A stretch of DNA of 7,542 bases, taken from assembly GCA_002728075.1 (NCBI GenBank), contig PBVB01000066.1, positions 1 through 7,542 of the forward strand, in the 5' to 3' direction. A model generated the notes under the pieces. It saw nothing but the letters and a program-made list of their open reading frames with translations. It did not search any database and was not told the origin of the DNA. Below, piece by piece: positions 1 to 5,387 of this stretch (positions are counted from its first letter, which is position 1; the number at the start of each line of letters is the position of its first letter). The position numbers and the translations under genes were made by a program. This DNA is from Flavobacteriaceae bacterium. GTDB taxonomy: Bacteria > Bacteroidota > Bacteroidia > Flavobacteriales > Flavobacteriaceae.

Positions 1-186
1 TATTAGCGAATTTGACTCGGGGCTACCATATGAGTCACCATCCTCTTTCCAAGTTGTTGATGTCAAGTATTGAACTCTAGCTGAAAAATTCATAGTCCAA
101 GTACTGTCTTTCCCCTGAATACTTAAAAGACCTTTACCAAATTTAGGGGCACTAACTTCTTGAGAAACAGACGTGAAACTAATCAT
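1..186 (-). CDS. Phosphate-selective porin (OprO/OprP-like), N-terminal fragment
   Basis: Outer-membrane beta-barrel porin, running off the left edge; only the first ~62 residues from the ATG at 186 are present. The mature N-terminus contains PKFGKGLLSIQGKDSTWTMN followed by an FSARVQY strand. This matches my memory of Bacteroidota phosphate-selective porins of the OprO/OprP family, which open with a 'KFGKG...GKDS.W.MK...R.Q' block before the first barrel strands. The family is proposed to pass phosphate or other anions; specificity is not shown here. The start is odd. The ATG at 186 gives only MISFTSVSQ before the likely cleavage point, too short for a signal peptide. The frame stays open upstream and encodes a good one (basic KKLFYLVKS, then hydrophobic LTFSFLFMISFTS). 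No in-frame ATG, GTG or TTG exists there, so translation probably begins at an unusual codon such as ATT at 270, or the start codon has been altered. It is divergent from the MORN gene and probably shares the 350-379 operator. Confidence 0.72.
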   Translation of the reverse strand, partial: MISFTSVSQEVSAPKFGKGLLSIQGKDSTWTMNFSARVQYLTSTTWKEDGDSYGSPESNSLI

Positions 187-257
187 AAATAAAAAACTAA
201 AGGTTAAGCTTTTAACTAAATAAAATAGTTTTTTTAAACTGAAAAAATGAAATAATG

Positions 258-276
258 AAATTAATTTAATGTTAAG
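258..276 (-). promoter_or_regulatory. Second, partial TTAA tandem-repeat site at the porin 5' end
   Basis: On the minus strand this reads half-site CTTAACAT (276-269), a 3-bp spacer, then a degenerate half-site ATTAATTT (265-258). Forward positions 261-276 are an exact 16-base copy of 364-379, inside the neighbouring operator 103 bp away. It lies at or just upstream of the probable porin start and could be a second binding site or a downstream repressor position. The TTAA-rich composition makes a chance match possible, so confidence is modest. Confidence 0.35.
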
Positions 277-349
277 GTTTATTCCAATATTACAACATAA
301 ATTAATTGAAATAAAAATTTTTTTTCACTTTTTTTGACAGATTATTTAA

Positions 350-379
350 ATATTAACCCAATGTTAATTTAATGTTAAG
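350..379. promoter_or_regulatory. Pho-box-like operator: three half-sites at 11-bp period
   Basis: Read on the minus strand there are three 8-bp half-sites, CTTAACAT (379-372), ATTAACAT (368-361) and GTTAATAT (357-350), each separated by 3 bp, giving an exact 11-bp period. This is the geometry bound by OmpR/PhoB-family response regulators. The cyanobacterial SphR Pho box is likewise tandem PyTTAAPyPy-type octamers spaced by 3 bp. The site lies in the divergent region between the porin and the MORN protein gene, and directly upstream of -7-like sequences for the latter. Related sites occur at 258-276, 5254-5272 and 5307-5325. The regulator is inferred, not seen. Confidence 0.55.
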
Positions 380-380
380 A

Positions 381-396
381 AAAATTTGTAACTTTA
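381..396 (+). promoter_or_regulatory. Candidate -7 elements for the MORN protein gene
   Basis: Two overlapping near-matches to the Bacteroidota -7 consensus TAnnTTTG are present: AAAATTTG at 381-388 and TAACTTTA at 389-396, each one base off. The tandem-repeat operator ends at 379, so either element would place the bound activator over the usual -33 region. Transcription would then start within a few bases of the ATG at 405, downstream of the alternative ATG at 372. The two candidates cannot be told apart by eye. Confidence 0.3.
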
Positions 397-404
397 AATT
401 AGAT

Positions 405-761
405 ATGAAATACATTTTTGTTTTTTTTCTCAGTTTTTATGGTTTTTCTCAGGATTTACCATTTTTAATGAATCAAAAATTTTCCATAAAAACAAATAAA
501 TTAAAAATTACTGAACATCATAATCAATTAAAAAAAGTTGTAGAATTTCATAGTAATGGAGTGAAGGCTCAGGAGGGATATTTAAAAAGAGACAGACTTC
601 ATGGAGAATGGACTTATTATAATGATGCCGGTGAAAAAATCTGTATTGCCAATTACAATGATGGTAAAAAAGAGGGCAAATGGATTTTTTTGTTCGGTGA
701 CTATTTAAAGGAAATAGAATTTAGCGGTAACTATTTCGTTAAAGAAGTAATTCTTGATTAA
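405..761 (+). CDS. Secreted MORN_2-repeat protein (YwqK-type), function unknown
   Basis: A 118-residue exported protein. The start at 405 (MKYIF...) gives a compact signal peptide, hydrophobic at residues 3-14, with likely cleavage after FSQ (residues 14-16). An in-frame ATG at 372 would add 11 residues (MLRKICNFKLD) before it and would lie inside the operator, so I prefer 405. The mature part carries about two MORN_2-like units, roughly residues 46-70 (VEFHSNGVKAQEGYLKRDRLHGEW) split over 'HSNG.KAQEGYLKRDRLHGEW', and 70-95 with 'NDAGEK..IANYNDGKKEGKW'. Such 'toxin-antitoxin YwqK family' or 'membrane-binding protein' labels in databases are not functional assignments; no toxin partner is seen here. 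Small secreted proteins of this type are common in Flavobacteriia. It is divergent from the porin and convergent with the TonB receptor (43-bp gap). The nearby operator suggests co-regulation with the porin. Confidence 0.8.
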   Translation: MKYIFVFFLSFYGFSQDLPFLMNQKFSIKTNKLKITEHHNQLKKVVEFHSNGVKAQEGYLKRDRLHGEWTYYNDAGEKICIANYNDGKKEGKWIFLFGDYLKEIEFSGNYFVKEVILD

Positions 762-804
762 ACTACTCTTTATAACTAACTAGTATTAATATAATAGATT
801 ACTA

Positions 805-3621
805 TCAAAGTTGGATCCTGTAGGTTACAGCGAAAGTTCTACCAATTTTCCTTTGAGAAAACAAAACAGGATCAGCATTAAAAAATTCATATTGCACTTC
901 CCTTACATCGCCCAATATATTTTGGACCTCTAATTGAATTTGTTGTTTTTCTTCTTTACCAAAGGATTTTCTCGCTATTAAATTAAAAGAGTGAAACGGT
1001 ACAGAAAAAACATCAGAAACATCGTCATTTCCTACAAACATCAAGGTTTTACCTTGGACATTGTAAAATAAACTAAGCTCGGATGAGTTTCTTTTATACA
1101 CCAATGAGGTATTTAAAAGGTAAGGTGATTGCCCTTGTAATCTTCTATATTCGTCTAATTCAACACCTAGGGCATCGGCATCGAATTGACGAACATCAAG
1201 TTCATCACCAACCAATTTTTGTCTTGATTCAATTACAGATGCATTTACATTTAGTCCTAAATTATAAATATCGTTGTTTAATATTTTTTGTCTAAATTCT
1301 AATTCTAATCCAAATACGTTTGCTTCCTCGCTGTTTTGTGGGCGAAACTGCCTAGGACTTCTTTGATACATAACGATTTCTATTGGATCTTGAAAATTTT
1401 TGTAAAATCCACTTACCGCAAAAAAGTTTCCACTTTCACCATACTTTTCAAATCTTAAATCAAAATTATTTATGTAAGTTGGATTTAAGCTCACGTTTCC
1501 AAAAAATCTATTAAAAGTAACGGGATCGAAGATTACAGCTGCGGAGTTTTCTTTAAATGAAGGACGAGCCGTGGTCTTGTAATATGAAGCTCTTATTTTT
1601 CTGTTTTCATCTAATGAGTAAATCATATTTACAGATGGAAATAGATCGGAGGTATTGATAAATTGTTCATCTGAGTAAATTAAATTGTCAAGACTTTCAC
1701 CGGTGTAAAATATTGTATAGTTTTCTAATCTAACACCCAGATAAGTCTTAAATTTTTCGGAGAAATTTAACTCTTCAGAAATGTAAGCACCACTTTTTTC
1801 AATTGTAGAATCGAATTGATTTTCTTCTTGAAAAGTTCCAAACAAAAAAGCGCCTGTTGGATCATTTAGGGCCCAAATATTATTTAGAAGATTATTCGCA
1901 TTACCGTTTAAGTCAAGAGTACTCCCAACATAATCTATTGTAAAAAACTCTGTTGCAAATTCTCTTTGCTTTCTTAAATAAAACCCACCTACAGAGGTTT
2001 CCGCGCTAATTCCTCCAAGATTGTGTTTGTATATTAAATTAAATCTACCGTTATATGAACTTTCCTCAAGGTCTCTCCATATTCGAACAGGTAAACCAGC
2101 ACCATTTCTTGAAAAGTACAAATCTCCGTTACCACTTCTATTAAAAATAGATGTTTTAAAATCTTTATCATAAACTCTAGAAAAAGTAGGAGTAAAAGAA
2201 AGGTTCGCCTCCAGTTTACCGTCTAAAAAATAGTTCTTTGAACTAAATGGGATACTAATAATTTGTCTTTGCACGTAGGATTTAATTTGACCAACCCCAT
2301 CATAATTGTTTTCACCATTGTTTAAAAAATCTCCTTGAATTGCAGTAGATTCTCCATTTTGAATAAATAAAAAATTAATTTTTTGCTTTCCCTTCTTTGA
2401 GCCATAGGCAATCCCGCCTAGGAAACTTATAAATCTCTCATCCTTTCCTAACTTTCCAGTATTATAAACTGTATTTGCAAATGCAGGTAAGCTTTTTTCA
2501 TACCTTGATTCGAGATAGTCATCAAAATAACTAATATTTGATCGGTAGTTTAAAGAGGCCATGTATCCTACTTTTCTTTCATTTTTTAAATCATAAGAAT
2601 TGCTTGAGGTAAAACCGAGGGTCAAATTTGGTGAGCTGCTTTTATTAGACACATTTAAATTCTTGTCTACATTTTGTGTGAATGATGTTACATTTAAAGA
2701 GGCTAGATTTCCCCTCTCAGGTAAAGGAATGTCAATTCCTCTTGATAAGGGAAACTTTCTATATCCATCGTCGAAACCAAAAATATCCGTTTTGCTACCT
2801 TCGTCATATACATAATCTGAATTAAAATGCATATCTGGATTGTATCCAACTCCAACAGTAAATGTATTTAAAGGAGTGGATGAAAAGTCTCGTAAAGATA
2901 AGTCTACTATACCACCACTAAAATCAGCGTCATAAGAAGCATTCCCTGATTTTAAAACCTGGATATTATCAATCAAATTTGTTGGGAAAATATCGAGTTG
3001 TAGGGTATTACGATCTGGGTCGAGACCTGGAATTTCCATACCATTAAGCAGAGTTTTTGAATATCTATCTCCAAGCCCCCTCACATAAACGTACTTACCT
3101 TCTTGAATTGAAACCCCTGGTACCCTTCTAACTGCTTGGGCGATATCTCCGTCACCAGCTCTTCGAATTGCTTGTAATGATAGTCCATCCAAAACAACAG
3201 CAGCATTTTTTTGAATACTTAAAACAGATGCTTCGTTATTTCTTTTCTGAGTTGTGGTTACAACGACTTCCTCTAGTTCAGAAGAGGCTGGTTGAAGAGT
3301 TACACTTATAGGAACAACATCGCCAACCTTAAGTGCTATGTCAGATATTTTTACTGTTGAATAACCTACAAAACTGATATCTATTGTGTAGACACCAGCC
3401 GGTAGATCAGAGAAGGAGAAATTTCCGTCAAAATCAGTAGTTGAGCCCTCTAGATTGATTAAACTTCCATCCTCTGATTGAGAATAAAGAATGACATTTG
3501 CAAATGGTAGAACATCATTAAACTCTCCATCAATTACTTTTCCATCAATAGTGGATTGAGCAAAAACAAGAAATGGAAGAAGGGTTAAAACAAAAAAGTA
3601 ATGTAAATTATTGGTCTTCAT
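805..3621 (-). CDS. TonB-dependent outer-membrane receptor with carboxypeptidase-regulatory-like domain
   Basis: A 938-residue TonB-dependent transporter, near the usual length for Bacteroidota receptors. It takes up a bound ligand across the outer membrane using energy from TonB-ExbBD. A signal peptide spans residues 1-21 (hydrophobic FFVLTLLPFLVF, cleavage near AQ). A CarboxypepD_reg-like Ig-fold domain follows at about 24-110 (IDGKVIDG, STTDFDGNFSFSDLPAG, FVGY). Then come LEEVVVT at 116-122 and a plug domain at about 125-245, with RVPGVSIQEG, YVYVRGLGDRYS, the LLNGMEIPGLDPDRNTLQ block, and DADFSGGIVDL. The rest is the barrel, ending in VTYRIQL. It is not a SusC-type protein in its plug signature, and the adjacent lipoprotein is not SusD. 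It is the second gene of a unit whose first gene is the lipoprotein at 5199-3700, 78 bp upstream, with a terminator-like hairpin between. No promoter fits in the 14 bases between hairpin and start. The substrate cannot be read from sequence; context points to a phosphorus compound. Confidence 0.93.
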   Translation of the reverse strand: MKTNNLHYFFVLTLLPFLVFAQSTIDGKVIDGEFNDVLPFANVILYSQSEDGSLINLEGSTTDFDGNFSFSDLPAGVYTIDISFVGYSTVKISDIALKVGDVVPISVTLQPASSELEEVVVTTTQKRNNEASVLSIQKNAAVVLDGLSLQAIRRAGDGDIAQAVRRVPGVSIQEGKYVYVRGLGDRYSKTLLNGMEIPGLDPDRNTLQLDIFPTNLIDNIQVLKSGNASYDADFSGGIVDLSLRDFSSTPLNTFTVGVGYNPDMHFNSDYVYDEGSKTDIFGFDDGYRKFPLSRGIDIPLPERGNLASLNVTSFTQNVDKNLNVSNKSSSPNLTLGFTSSNSYDLKNERKVGYMASLNYRSNISYFDDYLESRYEKSLPAFANTVYNTGKLGKDERFISFLGGIAYGSKKGKQKINFLFIQNGESTAIQGDFLNNGENNYDGVGQIKSYVQRQIISIPFSSKNYFLDGKLEANLSFTPTFSRVYDKDFKTSIFNRSGNGDLYFSRNGAGLPVRIWRDLEESSYNGRFNLIYKHNLGGISAETSVGGFYLRKQREFATEFFTIDYVGSTLDLNGNANNLLNNIWALNDPTGAFLFGTFQEENQFDSTIEKSGAYISEELNFSEKFKTYLGVRLENYTIFYTGESLDNLIYSDEQFINTSDLFPSVNMIYSLDENRKIRASYYKTTARPSFKENSAAVIFDPVTFNRFFGNVSLNPTYINNFDLRFEKYGESGNFFAVSGFYKNFQDPIEIVMYQRSPRQFRPQNSEEANVFGLELEFRQKILNNDIYNLGLNVNASVIESRQKLVGDELDVRQFDADALGVELDEYRRLQGQSPYLLNTSLVYKRNSSELSLFYNVQGKTLMFVGNDDVSDVFSVPFHSFNLIARKSFGKEEKQQIQLEVQNILGDVREVQYEFFNADPVLFSQRKIGRTFAVTYRIQL

Positions 3622-3631
3622 ACTAAATAGT

Positions 3632-3658
3632 AAAAGGGTCTATGTTTTACACAGACCC
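3632..3658 (-). terminator. Hairpin with U run between lipoprotein and TonB receptor genes
   Basis: In the minus-strand transcript, GGGUCUGUGU (3658-3649) pairs over 10 bp with ACAUAGACCC (3645-3636) around a 3-base AAA loop, and UUUU follows at 3635-3632. One pair is G-U on this strand but would be an A-C mismatch in the plus-strand transcript, so the hairpin is built for the minus strand. It resembles an intrinsic terminator, yet it lies before the receptor start at 3621 with no room for another promoter. Partial read-through or attenuation is the likely role; processing or 3'-end protection is an alternative. Confidence 0.65.
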
Positions 3659-3667
3659 AAGGGTTTG

Positions 3668-3692
3668 AAAAAAATTGATTTAGATTAATCAA
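3668..3692 (-). terminator. Weak AT-rich hairpin with U7 just after the lipoprotein gene
   Basis: Eight bases after the lipoprotein stop, UUGAUU (3692-3687) can pair with AAUCAA (3680-3675) around a 6-base loop, followed by seven U residues (3674-3668). The stem has only one G-C pair, so on its own it would terminate poorly. It precedes the stronger hairpin at 3658-3636 and may be simply AT-rich spacer. Confidence 0.25.
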
Positions 3693-3699
3693 ATCATAA

Positions 3700-5199
3700 T
3701 TATTTATTTGCCTGAGCATCCCATACAGACCATCCGGTAAATTCGGATAAATCTGCACCTTGATCAGCATCTGGAGATGTTCCAATTGTTGCCCAACTTG
3801 AAAAAGTAGAATTAATATCCATGTTGCTATTGTCTAAAACTGTATTGCTATCAACAATTGTTGCTTGAACAAAAGCGCCATTATAATACCAATCACTAAA
3901 TATCAAATTAGCAGTACCAACTGGATCCGTTCCAAATGTTCTAGGCGTTGTAAAACTTTTATAGTTCCCATTGTTATTTTGAAAACCTTCCATAGCCGAC
4001 ATTGTAGACAAATTTGCTGCTGTTCCAGCTAAAAGAACATCTTGAACAATCGAAAAAGTATTTTCTTTAAATTGTCCTCCCTTATCTGAATCAGTAGCTG
4101 CTTGAGTGTATCTTCCATAAATAGTTACGTTTTTCGTTGTATTTTGGTTTCCACTGTCGTCGGCTGGATTTCTAGGGCCATCGTACTCAAATGCAGTATC
4201 AGAATCGTGTGCTAGTTCGATAACTACATTATCAATTGTTCCATTCCACCCGTAATCGGTATCAAGTCCGTCATCTTGGTGGGAATAAATTATCATATTA
4301 GATAAATTAACCGATCCACCAAAAATTTCTAGGCCGTCATCTCCAGAAGCATAACTCTCAATATGTGAAACTCTTGTCCCACTTCCAACACCACCAAGAG
4401 TTAACCCCTGAAGTTCTGAATCTGGAGCAACTTCAGTTCCTGTGTGTCTAATTGAAATGTAAGCTATTTCACCAGAGCTATCACCATCAGAGGAACCGCC
4501 GTACATGTTCCAGTTATCCGAACCAATTGCCACAATTCCTTCTATGGCCTCTTCGGTTTTGCTGTCTGAAATCGTAGCTTTTCCAAGAATTACTAATCCT
4601 CCCCACTTACTTCTATCTAAAGCAGTTCTATTTGGACTTACAAAGTCACCACTTGCAATTTGTTTAGCTGTAATTTGATCATTTGAATCAGTCATAATAA
4701 TTGGGGCAGATGGAGTACCAATCGCATTTATAATTCCACCCCTAGCAATAATAAGAGCAGTAGCATCATTACCTGTACCAGGAAGAGCTTTTATTAAAGT
4801 TCCAGCCTCAATGTTTAGAGTAGCACCGGCGGTAACAACAATTTTTCCACCTAGTATATAAGTTTTGTCTTTTGTCCAGGATGTTACACCCGTTAACTTA
4901 GTAATACCACCTGCTGTACCTAGTTCAACGATTGTTTGTTGAGCAGCAAGTGCCGCAGATACTGCAGCTTCAAAAGCTTCAGCATCACCAAATCCAGCAG
5001 CGACTGCCTCTGTAGCAGCAATTCTTGCAGCATCTGCTGCAGCCTGTGCAATTTGATCACTAGATGGGTAAGTAGCCAATGCAGCAGCCACAGCTGCATT
5101 TACAATCCTTTGTATATCAGCATCAGATATGGTAACTTCTTTAGTACAAGAGGTTAATATAATTGTAATTGAGATTAAAAAAATTTTAAATTTTTTCAT
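3700..5199 (-). CDS. Outer-membrane lipoprotein with right-handed beta-helix
   Basis: A 499-residue lipoprotein. The start at 5199 (MKKFKIFLISITIILTSC) gives a classic lipoprotein signal with lipobox LTSC and lipidated Cys18. A longer reading from the ATG at 5241 would begin upstream of the -7 element at 5234-5227 and is rejected. Residues ~25-88 are strongly alanine-rich and predicted helical, perhaps a stalk or coiled coil. From ~100 onward the repeats read as a parallel beta-helix: LGGKIVVTAGATLNIEAGTLIK, RGGIINAIGTPSAPIIMT, KWGGLVILGKA, then coils bearing DDGLE (287-291), DDGLD (309-313) and DSDTAFE (332-338). No type IX secretion C-terminal domain is evident; it ends WSVWDAQANK. Related Bacteroidota proteins are often mislabelled 'multidrug transporter', which this soluble fold cannot be. 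It is the first gene of a unit with the TonB receptor, suggesting a surface substrate-binding or processing partner. The ligand is unknown; no catalytic motif is recognised. Confidence 0.85.
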   Translation of the reverse strand: MKKFKIFLISITIILTSCTKEVTISDADIQRIVNAAVAAALATYPSSDQIAQAAADAARIAATEAVAAGFGDAEAFEAAVSAALAAQQTIVELGTAGGITKLTGVTSWTKDKTYILGGKIVVTAGATLNIEAGTLIKALPGTGNDATALIIARGGIINAIGTPSAPIIMTDSNDQITAKQIASGDFVSPNRTALDRSKWGGLVILGKATISDSKTEEAIEGIVAIGSDNWNMYGGSSDGDSSGEIAYISIRHTGTEVAPDSELQGLTLGGVGSGTRVSHIESYASGDDGLEIFGGSVNLSNMIIYSHQDDGLDTDYGWNGTIDNVVIELAHDSDTAFEYDGPRNPADDSGNQNTTKNVTIYGRYTQAATDSDKGGQFKENTFSIVQDVLLAGTAANLSTMSAMEGFQNNNGNYKSFTTPRTFGTDPVGTANLIFSDWYYNGAFVQATIVDSNTVLDNSNMDINSTFSSWATIGTSPDADQGADLSEFTGWSVWDAQANK

Positions 5200-5226
5200 G
5201 ATAATACTTGATTTTAAATTACAATT

Positions 5227-5234
5227 CAAAATTA
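5227..5234 (-). promoter_or_regulatory. -7 promoter element of the lipoprotein-receptor unit
   Basis: The minus strand reads TAATTTTG (5234-5227), a full match to the Bacteroidota -7 consensus TAnnTTTG. Transcription would begin near 5222, leaving a leader of about 20 bases before the ATG at 5199. No TTTG -33 element is evident; instead the tandem-repeat site at 5272-5254 lies 19 bp upstream, covering the -33 region as an activator that replaces it would. This also decides the start codon, since the in-frame ATG at 5241 lies upstream of the transcript. Confidence 0.55.
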
Positions 5235-5253
5235 TCCACATCAGTGTCTTTTT

Positions 5254-5272
5254 TTTTTAACCCATTGTTAAA
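5254..5272 (-). promoter_or_regulatory. Pho-box-like tandem site overlapping the -33 region
   Basis: The minus strand carries half-sites TTTAACAA (5272-5265) and GTTAAAAA (5261-5254) separated by TGG, an 11-bp period. The plus-strand segment 5257-5271 matches 353-367 in the porin/MORN operator at 14 of 15 positions (TTAACCCA, one differing base, then TGTTAA). Its place 19 bp before a perfect -7 element fits a promoter-proximal activator site. Confidence 0.5.
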
Positions 5273-5306
5273 AATCAAGATGTGTTTTTTAAATAATTAT
5301 TATCTA

Positions 5307-5325
5307 ATGTTAGCAGAATGTTACC
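5307..5325 (-). promoter_or_regulatory. Distal Pho-box-like tandem site
   Basis: Minus-strand half-sites GGTAACAT (5325-5318) and GCTAACAT (5314-5307) are spaced by 3 bp, again an 11-bp period, sharing TAACAT with the half-sites at 350-379. Half-sites of this and the 5254-5272 site are 53 bp apart, close to five helical turns, so both could be bound on one DNA face. It could serve the leftward lipoprotein gene or, less likely, influence dgt to the right. Confidence 0.45.
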
Positions 5326-5375
5326 ATGAGTTTAATATTATATTTAGATAATTATATTATGCATATAAAACCTAT

Positions 5376-5383
5376 TATTTTTG
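5376..5383 (+). promoter_or_regulatory. -7 promoter element of dgt
   Basis: TATTTTTG at 5376-5383 matches TAnnTTTG in full and ends five bases before the dgt ATG at 5388. At usual spacing, transcription would begin at or within a base or two of the start codon, implying a leaderless or nearly leaderless mRNA. No clear -33 TTTG is seen at the expected distance, which tempers confidence. Confidence 0.42.
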
Positions 5384-5387
5384 TTAC

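Noticed and set aside
197..210. CTTAACCT-like word inside the porin signal region
   Set aside because: A single half-site with no partner at 11 bp, within coding sequence; expected by chance in such AT-rich DNA.
372..404. Upstream ATG at 372 as start of the MORN protein
   Set aside because: It would put 11 non-hydrophobic residues ahead of a good signal peptide, and its codon overlaps the last half-site of the tandem operator.
405..761. Toxin-antitoxin antitoxin reading of the MORN protein
   Set aside because: The protein has a signal peptide and no adjacent toxin-like gene; the YwqK 'antitoxin' label is an annotation habit.
782..804. Possible bidirectional terminator between the convergent MORN and receptor genes
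   Set aside because: Only TAGTA/TACTA arms pair, the interior is mismatched and A/T only; too weak to call.
1083..1295. Open frame on the plus strand inside the TonB receptor gene
   Set aside because: Lies wholly opposite a convincing barrel-coding region, has no recognisable domain and no promoter; a shadow frame. The same applies to 2600-2815.
4936..5157. Cys/Ser-rich open frame on the plus strand opposite the lipoprotein N-terminus
   Set aside because: The composition is the direct complement of the GCA/GCT-rich alanine stretch of the real gene, not an independent protein.
5200..5241. Upstream ATG at 5241 as start of the lipoprotein
   Set aside because: The extra 14 residues precede a complete lipoprotein signal, and a perfect -7 element at 5234-5227 places the transcript start downstream of that ATG.
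5331..5372. AT-rich near-palindromes between the distal operator and dgt
   Set aside because: No continuous arm survives checking against its reverse complement; explained by base composition.
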